Assembly: GCF_004916895.1 (NCBI RefSeq)
Contig: NZ_SNTZ01000005.1
Span: 87,853 to 151,852 of the forward strand
Length of the DNA stretch: 64,000 nt
Direction of reading: 5' to 3'
Origin: Flagellimonas alvinocaridis
GTDB taxonomy: Bacteria; Bacteroidota; Bacteroidia; Flavobacteriales; Flavobacteriaceae
Of this stretch, positions 9,801 to 18,114 are shown one piece after another (within the stretch, counting starts at the first letter, position 1; each line of letters begins with the position of its first letter). Made by a program: the position numbers and the translations under genes. Under the pieces are notes generated by a model, which worked only from the letters and a program-made list of their open reading frames with translations, was not told where the DNA came from and ran no database searches.

Positions 9801-9988
9801 GTGAGTTCCAGACAGCCTGTTCTGCGGCATGTAGCAGTGGAGCCATGGTATTTGGAGACATCAACGACAATGAAAGTAAGGTTGCCAAGTTGAAGGAAGA
9901 TGATAGAATGTACCACTTATTGGAGCATGTGGGTACAAAACCCAATGTGTTCTATCATGTTAAGGTAAGAAACACCAACGAGGCGTAA
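6857..9988 (+). CDS. actB: Alternative complex III iron-sulfur/molybdopterin-like subunit ActB
   Basis: The large periplasm-facing subunit of ACIII, 1043 residues. The N-terminus has a twin-arginine motif RRDFLK (52-57), a short hydrophobic stretch, and AAC (cysteine 71) resembling a lipobox, so Tat export with lipid anchoring is plausible. The central part is a molybdopterin-oxidoreductase-like fold; in characterised ACIII this domain holds no molybdenum cofactor. The C-terminal ferredoxin-like part begins near residue 780 with CTGCGACVIACHAENN, then CQHCNHAPCETVCP (~868), CVGTRYCANNCP (~900), CSMCIQ (~957) and a CSAACSSG segment (~988). This fits several Fe-S clusters wiring quinol oxidation to ActA. 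Confidence 0.95.
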   Translation: MASNKKYWKSEAELNPNDSIVETLRQNEFTEQIPVDEFLGDKENLSASNTNRRDFLKYVGFSTAAAAVAACEGPVHKSIPYVVQPDNIVPGVANYYATTIADGFDFASVLVKTREGRPIKIENNTDAKVNGSANARVQASVLTLYDSKRVQGPSANGEPVEWKVLDATVKAKLGSLKGSNRQIVLLTQTYASPSTDKLIAEFKEAYGENVNHVVYDAISEDAALNAFNEAYGERALADYDFEKAELIVSFGADFLGDWQGGGYDSGYAKGRVPKHGKMSRHIQLESNMSLSGANADKRYPMTPTQQKIALAKLYGKLNGSSVGGGTSDVDEAVDKVASELKKAGSKAVVVTGLNDVNAQTVVLAINKLLASEAFDAENPRYVRQGDTAKVGKLIADMNAGRVGALIMDGVNPAYTLPNAEEFVSGLEKVDVSVAFAFNNDETAQAAGYVAAASHYLESWGDAQFRKGQYTLMQPAIRQLFDTRQFQTALLTWMGSEKTYYDYIKETWSTDILQGGSWNKALQDGVFVASSPVAQEEGAVAASQAEAEEAEGESTVVPIASAIRSLVNAASTGTELVLYSKVGMGDGRQANNPWLQEFPDPISRVSWDNYVTVSKADAEKWEVENKMVADGGVNGSYVNLTVDGKVLENVPVIVQPGQAVGTVGLSFGYGKKAGMQSEMATGVNAYALYSNFSDVQSVTIEKVGGEHEFACIQSQKTLMGRGDIIKETTLEIFNTKDHAEWNHMPHVSLNHNEIPVTSPDADLWDEFDRSIGHHFNLSIDLNACTGCGACVIACHAENNVPVVGKAEMRRSRDMHWLRIDRYYSSEETFEQDNEKKDGMDGLWGEKGSLGGFREMEDPSANPQVAFQPVMCQHCNHAPCETVCPVAATSHSRQGQNHMAYNRCVGTRYCANNCPYKVRRFNWFLYNNNDEFDFNMNNDLGKMVINPDVNVRSRGVMEKCSMCIQMTQKTILDAKRDGRVIKDGEFQTACSAACSSGAMVFGDINDNESKVAKLKEDDRMYHLLEHVGTKPNVFYHVKVRNTNEA

Positions 9989-10019
9989 TCAATAAAAAGA
10001 AGTAACTAGAAGATAAATT

Positions 10020-11744
10020 ATGGCGTCGCATTACGAAGCACCTATTCGAAAGCCCTTAGTACTTGGAGACAAAGGATACCACGATGTAACCGTGGACATT
10101 GCCCGTCCGGTAGAGGGAAAGGCCAATAAACAATGGTGGATTGTCTTCACCATTGCCCTTGTGGCATTCCTTTGGGGTCTAGGATGTATCATTTACACCA
10201 TTTCCACTGGTATTGGGGTTTGGGGTCTTAACCGAACCGTGAACTGGGCCTGGGACATCACCAACTTTGTATGGTGGGTGGGTATTGGTCACGCAGGAAC
10301 CCTGATTTCGGCGGTACTGTTGTTGTTCCGTCAAAAATGGAGAATGGCGATTAACCGTTCCGCGGAGGCGATGACCATTTTCTCGGTAGTTCAGGCAGGT
10401 TTGTTCCCGATCATCCACATGGGTCGTCCATGGTTGGGGTATTGGGTACTTCCCATCCCTAACCAATTCGGTTCCCTTTGGGTGAACTTCAACTCACCAT
10501 TGCTTTGGGATGTATTCGCGATTTCAACCTACCTTTCCGTATCATTGGTATTCTGGTGGACAGGGCTACTGCCTGACTTCGCCATGATCCGCGATAGAGC
10601 GGTAAAACCTTTCCAAAAGAAAATATACAGCCTGTTGAGCTTCGGTTGGACAGGTAGAGCCAAAGACTGGCAACGTTTCGAGGAAGTTTCCTTGGTATTG
10701 GCCGGTTTGGCAACACCTTTGGTACTTTCCGTACACACCATTGTATCGTTTGACTTTGCTACCTCGGTAATTCCAGGATGGCACACCACCATCTTTCCAC
10801 CGTACTTCGTTGCTGGTGCGATTTTCTCTGGATTTGCCATGGTGAACACGCTTTTGATCATTATGCGTAAAGTGTGTAACCTTGAAGCGTATATCACTGT
10901 ACAACATATTGAGTTGATGAACATCGTAATCATGATCACAGGTTCCATCGTTGGATGTGCCTATATCACGGAGTTGTTCATTGCTTGGTACTCAGGGGTT
11001 GAGTACGAGCAATATGCCTTCTTGAACAGGGCTACAGGACCTTACTGGTGGGCGTACTGGTCCATGATGACCTGTAACGTGTTCTCGCCGCAGTTCATGT
11101 GGTTCAAAAAATTGCGTACCAGTATCATGTTCTCTTTCTTTATCTCTATCGTGGTAAACATAGGGATGTGGTTCGAGCGTTTTGTGATCATTGTTACCTC
11201 ATTGCACAGGGATTACCTGCCGTCTTCTTGGACCATGTTCTCCCCAACCTTTGTGGATATCGGAATCTTCATCGGAACCATTGGATTCTTCTTTGTGTTG
11301 TTCTTGTTGTATTCCAGAACCTTCCCTGTAATTGCCCAGGCGGAAGTGAAATCTATCTTGAAGGCATCAGGTGAAAAATACAAGAAGCTTAGGGATTCTG
11401 GAAAACCATTGTATGAAATGCCGGCTAAAGGTGGCTCTAAAAAGGTAGAGGCTCCTAAAGCTGAAGCAAAAGAGGTCGATCCAAAACAAGTTTCATCCCT
11501 GTTGGAAGCTATCGGCACATTCGACCCTGAAACGGATACTGCGGATGACTTGAAAAAGGTCAAAGGTATTGGTCCACAAATGGAGGAAGCATTGAACCAG
11601 ATAGGCATCCATACCTTTGCACAGGTAAGTAAAATGACCGAAAAAGAATATGATCTGTTGGATTCCATTACAGGTTCCTTCCCGGGAAGGGCGCAGCGTG
11701 ATGATTGGGCAGGTCAAGCAAAAAAATTAAACGATAAGAAATAG
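10020..11744 (+). CDS. actC: Alternative complex III quinol-binding membrane subunit ActC with HhH tail
   Basis: NrfD/PsrC-like integral membrane subunit with about ten membrane helices, the likely quinol oxidation site. Landmarks are the WWVGIGHAGTLISAVLLLFR segment and the RPWLGYWVLPIPN region. After the membrane core comes a Lys/Ala/Glu-rich linker and, at about residues 502-574, a helix-hairpin-helix domain (VKGIGPQMEEALNQIGIHTF, then RDDWAGQAKKL). That tail is not needed for quinol oxidation and resembles small HhH domains found appended to other proteins. It lies 31 nt after actB and 2 nt before actD. Confidence 0.94.
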   Translation: MASHYEAPIRKPLVLGDKGYHDVTVDIARPVEGKANKQWWIVFTIALVAFLWGLGCIIYTISTGIGVWGLNRTVNWAWDITNFVWWVGIGHAGTLISAVLLLFRQKWRMAINRSAEAMTIFSVVQAGLFPIIHMGRPWLGYWVLPIPNQFGSLWVNFNSPLLWDVFAISTYLSVSLVFWWTGLLPDFAMIRDRAVKPFQKKIYSLLSFGWTGRAKDWQRFEEVSLVLAGLATPLVLSVHTIVSFDFATSVIPGWHTTIFPPYFVAGAIFSGFAMVNTLLIIMRKVCNLEAYITVQHIELMNIVIMITGSIVGCAYITELFIAWYSGVEYEQYAFLNRATGPYWWAYWSMMTCNVFSPQFMWFKKLRTSIMFSFFISIVVNIGMWFERFVIIVTSLHRDYLPSSWTMFSPTFVDIGIFIGTIGFFFVLFLLYSRTFPVIAQAEVKSILKASGEKYKKLRDSGKPLYEMPAKGGSKKVEAPKAEAKEVDPKQVSSLLEAIGTFDPETDTADDLKKVKGIGPQMEEALNQIGIHTFAQVSKMTEKEYDLLDSITGSFPGRAQRDDWAGQAKKLNDKK

Positions 11745-11746
11745 TT

Positions 11747-12274
11747 ATGGCATCAAAAGTTATTCAGGCGCTTTACCACGATGACGATGTGTTGATGCAT
11801 GCCGTAAAGAAAGTGAGGGCAGAGCACCATCATATAGAGGAAGTATACACCCCTTTCCCAGTTCACGGTTTGGACAAGGCCATGGGATTGGCAGATACGC
11901 GAATTGCGATCACTTCCTTCATGTATGGTTGTTTGGGATTGACCGTTGCCATTGTGATGATGAACTACATCATGATTGAGGATTGGCCCCAAGATATTGG
12001 AGGAAAGCCCAGCTTTAGCTATTTGGAAAATATGCCCGCCTTTGTTCCGATCATGTTCGAGTTGACGGTTTTCTTCGCAGCTCACTTGATGGTAATCACC
12101 TTTTACCTAAGAAGTAAAATGTGGCCCTTCAAAAAAGCTGAAAACCCAGACAAACGTACTACGGATGACCATTTTTTAATGGAAATTGGAGTGCACGATA
12201 ATGAAAAGGAGTTGACCGATTTGTTGTGGGAAACAGGAGCGGTGGAAATAAAAGTTACAGAAAAGGAGTCTTAA
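11747..12274 (+). CDS. actD: Alternative complex III subunit ActD
   Basis: A 175-residue DUF3341-family protein with two membrane helices (about residues 60-80 and 100-122) connected by a short loop and flanked by hydrophilic ends. In solved ACIII structures ActD packs beside ActC/ActF and carries no cofactor; no cofactor-binding motif is visible here. The N-terminus is histidine-rich (AEHHHIEEVYTPFPVHGLD). It is tightly coupled to actC (2 nt) and actE (4 nt). Confidence 0.92.
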   Translation: MASKVIQALYHDDDVLMHAVKKVRAEHHHIEEVYTPFPVHGLDKAMGLADTRIAITSFMYGCLGLTVAIVMMNYIMIEDWPQDIGGKPSFSYLENMPAFVPIMFELTVFFAAHLMVITFYLRSKMWPFKKAENPDKRTTDDHFLMEIGVHDNEKELTDLLWETGAVEIKVTEKES

Positions 12275-12278
12275 TACT

Positions 12279-12848
12279 ATGAAACTACTAGGTAAAATAA
12301 GTGTTGTATTGGCCGTGGTGTTGTTTGTTGCTGCTTGCGCTGACAAAAACAGACCAAACTACCAATTTATGCCAAATATGTACGAAGGCGTAGGATATGA
12401 AACCTATCAAGGAGTGGATAATGGATTGTTCCCTGAAGGAACGGAAGCCATGTTGCCTGTGGAAGGAACCATCTCCAGAGGGTATATGCCCTATGAGTTC
12501 GAAAATACTCCTGAAGGAAAAGAACTGGCAAGGTTGAATACAAGTCCCTTGGATTCCTTGAATTTGGAGGAAGACTTGGCTGCCGGAGCGGAATTGTACG
12601 CTATTTATTGTGCGGTATGCCATGGACCTAAAGGGGATGGACAAGGAAACTTGGTAAAACGTGAAAAAATATTGGGTGTTCCCAGCTATAGTGATGCGGC
12701 AAGAAACATTACCGTGGGTACTACGTACCATACCATTTACTATGGTTTAAATTCCATGGGCTCCTATGCATCTCAGTTCGCCAACGAAGAGGAGATGTGG
12801 CAGGTGTCAGAATACGTGATGAAGTTAAAGGAGGACCTAACAAAATAA
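12279..12848 (+). CDS. actE: Alternative complex III monoheme cytochrome c lipoprotein ActE
   Basis: A 189-residue class I cytochrome c. A lipoprotein signal peptide ends in FVAAC (cysteine near residue 20), so it should be anchored to the outer face of the inner membrane. One heme site, CAVCHGPKGDGQGNL, lies near residue 112, and a likely axial Met is in the LNSMGSYASQF segment. In ACIII this subunit is the candidate for passing electrons to the cytochrome oxidase encoded downstream. Confidence 0.94.
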   Translation: MKLLGKISVVLAVVLFVAACADKNRPNYQFMPNMYEGVGYETYQGVDNGLFPEGTEAMLPVEGTISRGYMPYEFENTPEGKELARLNTSPLDSLNLEEDLAAGAELYAIYCAVCHGPKGDGQGNLVKREKILGVPSYSDAARNITVGTTYHTIYYGLNSMGSYASQFANEEEMWQVSEYVMKLKEDLTK

Positions 12849-12865
12849 TTGGATAAGAGTAAACT

Positions 12866-14218
12866 ATGTACACCTTTTCAAACAGACTTAAAATAGGATC
12901 TTTCATTGCCATGGGGCTTGGAGTTATTTTCTTGGCCATTGGTTTTCTATCGGCTCCATCAACAGTGGAAGAGGCAAAGGCCATTGTGGCTGCCCATGAT
13001 GATGGCCACGGAGGTGGTCACGGACAAGAGGCTGTAAGCCATGGAGGTGATCAAGGCCATGGGGAAAGTGCCGCACACAGCGCAGAAGCTTCACATGATG
13101 AAGGACATGATGCCGCTCATGATGAGCATTTGTTGCACCAACTACAGAACAAGCCGTGGGCCGCTCTGTATGTAGCTGCTTTCTTTTTCTTTATGATCGC
13201 TTTGGGAGTATTGGCTTTCTACGCCATACAACGTGCCGCACAAGCTGGTTGGTCTCCCTTGTTGTTTAGGGTCATGGAAGGAATTACTTCCTATTTGGTG
13301 CCAGGAGGTATCATTGTATTTGTGATTTTGGTACTGTCCGTAATGCATATGAACCATATGTTCGTGTGGATGGATGCCGATGTTGTGGCACACGATAAAC
13401 TATTACAAGGAAAAGCAGGGTATTTGAACCCAACCTTCTTCTTGGTAAGGGCCGCTATATTTTTGGGTGGATGGATTTTTTATCGTGAATATTCCAGAAA
13501 ACTTTCTTTGGCTCAGGATGAGTCCGATGATAACAGCAACTTTGTAAAGAACTTTAGATGGTCTGCCGGATTCTTGGTATTCTATCTCGTTACCGAATCC
13601 ATGATGTCCTGGGATTGGATCATGAGTTTGGACCCACACTGGTTCAGTACCCTTTTCGGATGGTATGTATTTGCCAGTATGTTCGTATCAGGAATCACTG
13701 TGATTGCCATGGTGACCATTTACCTGAAGTCCAAAGGATACTTGGAGCAAGTGAACAATAGCCACATCCACGATTTGGCCAAGTTTATGTTCGGTATCAG
13801 TATTTTCTGGACCTATTTGTGGTTTGCCCAGTTCATGTTGATTTGGTATGCCAACATTCCAGAAGAGGTTACGTATTATGTGGCACGTTTCCAAGATTTC
13901 AAACTGCCGTTCTTTGCCATGTTGGTGATGAACTTCGTGTTCCCATTGTTGGTGTTGATGAACAGCGACTACAAGCGGGTCAACTGGTTTGTGATCATGG
14001 CTGGTGTTGTGGTGTTGGCAGGACACTATTTGGATGTCTTCAATATGGTTATGCCAGCAACAGTAGGGGATCAATGGTATATTGGATTGCCAGAAATAGG
14101 AGGTATATTGTTCTTTGGAGGGTTATTTGTGTACTGGGTGTTCAATACCTTGACCAAAGCGCCATTGCAACCAAAGCGCAATCCATTTATTGAGGAAAGT
14201 AGACATTTTCATTATTAA
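12866..14218 (+). CDS. actF: Alternative complex III membrane subunit ActF
   Basis: A 450-residue integral membrane protein of the ACIII quinone-binding subunit 2 family, with about ten helices, homologous in fold to ActC and possibly involved in proton translocation. A soluble insertion between the first and second helices (residues 44-91) is extraordinarily histidine-rich: eleven His among Gly, Asp, Glu and Ala. That stretch is either a disordered linker or a metal-binding segment. The rest is ordinary (LDPHWFSTLFGWYVFASMF; SMMSWDWIMS). It is followed after 28 nt by coxB. Confidence 0.93.
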   Translation: MYTFSNRLKIGSFIAMGLGVIFLAIGFLSAPSTVEEAKAIVAAHDDGHGGGHGQEAVSHGGDQGHGESAAHSAEASHDEGHDAAHDEHLLHQLQNKPWAALYVAAFFFFMIALGVLAFYAIQRAAQAGWSPLLFRVMEGITSYLVPGGIIVFVILVLSVMHMNHMFVWMDADVVAHDKLLQGKAGYLNPTFFLVRAAIFLGGWIFYREYSRKLSLAQDESDDNSNFVKNFRWSAGFLVFYLVTESMMSWDWIMSLDPHWFSTLFGWYVFASMFVSGITVIAMVTIYLKSKGYLEQVNNSHIHDLAKFMFGISIFWTYLWFAQFMLIWYANIPEEVTYYVARFQDFKLPFFAMLVMNFVFPLLVLMNSDYKRVNWFVIMAGVVVLAGHYLDVFNMVMPATVGDQWYIGLPEIGGILFFGGLFVYWVFNTLTKAPLQPKRNPFIEESRHFHY

Positions 14219-14246
14219 TACGATTTAAGTCTTAGATAAGTATACA

Positions 14247-15305
14247 ATGACTGCATTATTAACATTGACTGTTTTAGTACTGGTGGCGATTGCGATATGG
14301 CAAATGACCAAGATTTTTGAATTGTCCCAACTTAAAACAGAGAAGGCCGAGATAGCAAACGATACGGATAACAAATACAACGGGTATCTTTTGTTTGCAT
14401 TCCTGATATTCATCTACGGAATCACCATTTTCAGTTTTGCAAAATATACAAAGGTACTGTTGCCTGAGGCTTCATCCGCTCATGGTGGAGAATACGACCA
14501 ATTGATGTGGGTGTCTTTTGCGATCATTTTCTTTGTTCAGTTTATTACACAGGCTTTGCTGCACTATTTTGGGTACAAGTACCGTGGGGAAGAAGGAAAA
14601 AAGGCCTTGTTCTATGCAGATAACGACCGTTTGGAGTTCATTTGGACCATCATTCCAGTAGTTGTTTTGGCCGGATTGATCTTATGGGGATTGTATACGT
14701 GGACCAACATTATGGATGTCAACGATGAGGACGACCCCTTGATTGTTGAGCTTTATGCCCAGCAGTTTAACTGGACTGCCCGATATGGAGGCGACGACAA
14801 TGTTTTGGGAGATGCCAGTGTACGACTTATTGATATTGACAGAGCGAACGTTTTAGGTTTGGATGAGTCAGATCCTAATGGGGATGATGATGTCATTGTA
14901 AAGGAATTGCACCTGCCCGTAGGGCGAAAGGTGAATTTTAAGATGCGTTCACAAGATGTATTGCATTCTGCCTACATGCCGCACTTTAGGGCACAGATGA
15001 ACTGTGTTCCCGGTATGATTACGCAATTCTCGTTCACGCCTACTGTTACTACGGAAGAAATGCGTTTGAACCCAGATGTAGTGGAAAAAGTAAAACGGAC
15101 CAATGCCATTAGGGCAGAGTGGGCCGCAGAAGGAAGACCGAATTCCGATCCATGGGAGTTCGACTATGTATTGCTTTGCAATAAAATTTGCGGAAAATCA
15201 CACTATAACATGCAGATGAAGATTATAGTGGAGACCGAAGAGGAGTTCAACAAATGGATGGCGGAACAGACTACGTTCAAACAAACTGTAGCTCCCGCAG
15301 AATAA
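14247..15305 (+). CDS. coxB: Cytochrome c oxidase subunit II
   Basis: The CuA-carrying subunit of the aa3/caa3-type oxidase, 352 residues. The CuA site is intact: the upstream His in QDVLHSAYMPHFR, then CNKICGKSHYNM (Cys-X3-Cys-X3-His-X2-Met). No heme c motif is present, so this is not a caa3 subunit II with fused cytochrome; ActA/ActE may supply that function. Four hydrophobic segments (about 1-18, 45-66, 84-107, 132-152) are seen where the textbook subunit II has two. An insertion rich in charged residues precedes the CuA loop. Co-transcribed with actABCDEF and coxA. Confidence 0.95.
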   Translation: MTALLTLTVLVLVAIAIWQMTKIFELSQLKTEKAEIANDTDNKYNGYLLFAFLIFIYGITIFSFAKYTKVLLPEASSAHGGEYDQLMWVSFAIIFFVQFITQALLHYFGYKYRGEEGKKALFYADNDRLEFIWTIIPVVVLAGLILWGLYTWTNIMDVNDEDDPLIVELYAQQFNWTARYGGDDNVLGDASVRLIDIDRANVLGLDESDPNGDDDVIVKELHLPVGRKVNFKMRSQDVLHSAYMPHFRAQMNCVPGMITQFSFTPTVTTEEMRLNPDVVEKVKRTNAIRAEWAAEGRPNSDPWEFDYVLLCNKICGKSHYNMQMKIIVETEEEFNKWMAEQTTFKQTVAPAE

Positions 15306-15346
15306 TTTAGGCTAGGAAAGAAACCATAACAAAACTTAAGAAGATT

Positions 15347-17164
15347 ATGTCAGCTACCGGACACGACGAACACGGACACGAAGATCACGGGCATCATCAT
15401 AAAGAGACCTTTATCACCAAATACATCTTTAGTCAAGACCATAAGATGATTTCCAAGCAGTACCTGATAACAGGTCTGATCATGGGATTCATCGGTATAG
15501 CTATGTCGCTGTTGTTTAGAATGCAATTGGCATGGCCAGGGGAATCCTTCCCAATCTTTGAGGCCCTACTTGGAAAGTGGGCGCCTGATGGGGTCATGGA
15601 CGCCGATATTTACTTGGCATTGGTTACTATTCACGGTACCATCATGGTATTCTTTGTGCTTACCGCTGGATTGAGTGGTACCTTCAGTAACTTATTGATT
15701 CCATTGCAGATCGGTGCAAGGGACATGGCTTCCGGTTTCTTGAATATGGTTTCATACTGGTTGTTCTTCCTGTCTTCAGTAATCATGGTAATTTCCCTGT
15801 TTGTTGAAGCTGGACCAGCTGCAGCAGGTTGGACCATTTATCCGCCCTTGAGTGCCTTACCAATGGCGCAACCCGGTTCAGGTATGGGGATGACCCTTTG
15901 GTTGGTCTCCATGGCCATATTCATTGCTTCCTCGTTGTTGGGTTCATTGAACTATATCGTAACTGTTATCAATCTGAGGACCAAAGGGATGTCAATGACC
16001 CGTTTGCCATTGACCATCTGGGCGTTCTTTGTAACAGCGGTTATCGGGGTGATTTCATTCCCAGTTCTTCTTTCAGCAGCTTTGTTGCTGATTATGGACC
16101 GAAGCTTCGGAACATCGTTCTTCCTATCAGATATCTTTATACAAGGTGAGGTATTGCACTATCAAGGAGGGTCACCCGTATTATACGAACACTTGTTCTG
16201 GTTCTTGGGCCACCCGGAAGTTTATATCGTTATATTGCCTGCAATGGGAATTGTTTCCGAAGTAATGGCTGTAAATGCACGTAAACCTATTTTTGGGTAC
16301 CGTGCCATGATTGCTTCCATTTTGGCCATTGCATTCCTTTCTACCATTGTATGGGGGCACCATATGTTCATCTCAGGAATGAACCCATTCTTGGGCTCTG
16401 TATTTACATTTACAACTCTTTTGATTGCGATTCCATCGGCGGTTAAAGCCTTTAACTGGATTACGACCCTTTGGAAAGGTAATCTGCAATTAAACCCCGG
16501 TATGTTATTCTCCATCGGAATGGTGTCTACCTTTATTACTGGGGGTCTTACAGGTATTATTTTGGGTGACAGCACTTTGGACATCAACGTTCACGACACC
16601 TATTTTGTAGTGGCCCACTTCCACTTGGTAATGGGTATATCTGCACTTTATGGATTGTTTGCTGGTGTATATCACTGGTTCCCCAAGATGTTCCAAGGAC
16701 GAATGATGAACAAGAATTTAGGATATGTTCATTTTTGGGTAACGGCCATTGGTTCCTATGGAATCTTCTTCCCCATGCACTTTGTGGGAATGGCAGGTGT
16801 TCCAAGACGTTACTACCAGAACACTGCGTTCCCAATGTTTGATGATTTAACGAACATTCAGGTGTTAATGACCGTGTTTGCCATCATCACTGCGGGTGTA
16901 CAATTGGTATTTGCCTATAACTTTATCATTAGTATATTCTACGGTAAAAAAGGTCCGCAAAACCCATGGAAAGCTAACACCTTGGAGTGGACAACCCCAC
17001 AGGAACACATGCACGGAAACTGGCCTGGAGCCATTCCACATGTGACCCGTTGGGCTTACGATTACAGTAAGACCTACGAAAATGGGGAGTACATTATACC
17101 GGGACAGGATTTTGTTCCGCAGAACATACCGCTTCAGGAAAACGAAGAAGAACTCAACCACTAA
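15347..17164 (+). CDS. coxA: Cytochrome c oxidase subunit I (A-type heme-copper oxidase)
   Basis: The catalytic, proton-pumping subunit, 605 residues with about 12-13 helices. It has the CuB and cross-linked Tyr motif with the A1-family glutamate (GHPEVYI), the CuB His pair (WGHHMF), and the heme ligand motif HDTYFVVAHFHLVMG. The N-terminus (residues 1-20) is His-rich with seven histidines and lies ahead of the first helix. It is the last gene of the act-cox operon; a strong terminator follows within 25 nt. Subunits III and IV are encoded about 20 kb away at 36.9-39.0 kb. Confidence 0.97.
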   Translation: MSATGHDEHGHEDHGHHHKETFITKYIFSQDHKMISKQYLITGLIMGFIGIAMSLLFRMQLAWPGESFPIFEALLGKWAPDGVMDADIYLALVTIHGTIMVFFVLTAGLSGTFSNLLIPLQIGARDMASGFLNMVSYWLFFLSSVIMVISLFVEAGPAAAGWTIYPPLSALPMAQPGSGMGMTLWLVSMAIFIASSLLGSLNYIVTVINLRTKGMSMTRLPLTIWAFFVTAVIGVISFPVLLSAALLLIMDRSFGTSFFLSDIFIQGEVLHYQGGSPVLYEHLFWFLGHPEVYIVILPAMGIVSEVMAVNARKPIFGYRAMIASILAIAFLSTIVWGHHMFISGMNPFLGSVFTFTTLLIAIPSAVKAFNWITTLWKGNLQLNPGMLFSIGMVSTFITGGLTGIILGDSTLDINVHDTYFVVAHFHLVMGISALYGLFAGVYHWFPKMFQGRMMNKNLGYVHFWVTAIGSYGIFFPMHFVGMAGVPRRYYQNTAFPMFDDLTNIQVLMTVFAIITAGVQLVFAYNFIISIFYGKKGPQNPWKANTLEWTTPQEHMHGNWPGAIPHVTRWAYDYSKTYENGEYIIPGQDFVPQNIPLQENEEELNH

Positions 17165-17184
17165 GGTTATATCATAAAATAGAG

Positions 17185-17210
17185 GCCCATCCAAAAGGAT
17201 GGGCTTTTTT
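17185..17210 (+). terminator. Intrinsic terminator of the act-cox operon
   Basis: GCCCATCC (17185-17192) pairs with GGATGGGC (17197-17204) around AAAA and is followed by TTTTTT. It is a textbook rho-independent terminator 20 nt after the coxA stop. Confidence 0.93.
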
Positions 17211-17287
17211 GATTGTATGATATTGAATCACAAGAGTTAGCAACAATTATAATATCTTTAAGGCACAGAACCCCAAAAAGTAAAACC

Positions 17288-18112
17288 GTGAAAAAAATAG
17301 TAGTCTTAGTTCTGTTCATTTTTCCCATATTAATTCAAGCACAGCGCAAACCGCGTATAAAAGGAAGCCGAATCGTAACCCAAGTCAATGAAGAGCTTCC
17401 TCCGTTCAATGCTATAATTTTAAATGACAATCTCGATATTGTACTGAAGAAATCCTTCGGGCCGGGGTATGAGGTCGTTGCCGATGATAACCTTATCGAT
17501 ATCCTCAAGTTTGATGTGCAAGATGGCACTTTACTGATCAGTTCCTATTATGATGTTACCGCTAAGAAGCAATTGGACATTACGGTAAATTATGTGGATT
17601 TAAGGGCAATAACTTTAAAAGATGGCAGCATCCTTTCCCATGATATTATTGAAAGTGATGAGCTATTTGTGGATGGATTCAACAATACAAAACTCGATAT
17701 CAAAGCCAACGCAGCGGTAATGGATATTAATTTAGAAGACACAAGTCATGGCGATTTTAATGTGGATGTAGATAGTTTGAATATCACCATGGGACATAGA
17801 TCGGAAGCATACATCTATGCGGTGAACGAAGTGAGCTTGGTAGATTTGGAAGACAATGCTTCATTGACCCTGGAGGGAACTTCGAATGGAATTCAGGCGC
17901 GGTTGGTCGGAAATGCCAAATATAAGGGTGAAACCATGGGGGTAGGAGCCGTTAAGATGGCTTTGGAAAGCAATACCAGTGCGAGAATCTACGCTCATGG
18001 GGAACTTGAGCTCAGTGCCAAAGGAGATTCCAGAACATACCTCTACGGTACCCCGAAAATCACAATCCATGAATTTCTGGATACTTCCCAACTCATCAAA
18101 AAACAAGAATAA
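17288..18112 (+). CDS. Exported GIN-domain (DUF2807) protein
   Basis: A protein of about 274 residues with a signal peptide (KKIVVLVLFIFPILIQAQ) and a right-handed beta-helix-like DUF2807 domain, formerly called 'auto-transporter adhesin head GIN domain'. Visible features are the opening FNAIILNDNLDIVLKK segment and repeated short beta turns (ITLKDGSILSH; LEDNASLTLEGT). Function is unknown, and the protein is common in Bacteroidota envelopes. I chose the GTG at 17288 because it starts directly at the signal peptide; an ATG 25 codons earlier would bury it. It converges on the acyl-CoA gene with only 2 nt between stops. Confidence 0.85.
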   Translation: MKKIVVLVLFIFPILIQAQRKPRIKGSRIVTQVNEELPPFNAIILNDNLDIVLKKSFGPGYEVVADDNLIDILKFDVQDGTLLISSYYDVTAKKQLDITVNYVDLRAITLKDGSILSHDIIESDELFVDGFNNTKLDIKANAAVMDINLEDTSHGDFNVDVDSLNITMGHRSEAYIYAVNEVSLVDLEDNASLTLEGTSNGIQARLVGNAKYKGETMGVGAVKMALESNTSARIYAHGELELSAKGDSRTYLYGTPKITIHEFLDTSQLIKKQE

Positions 18113-18114
18113 GT

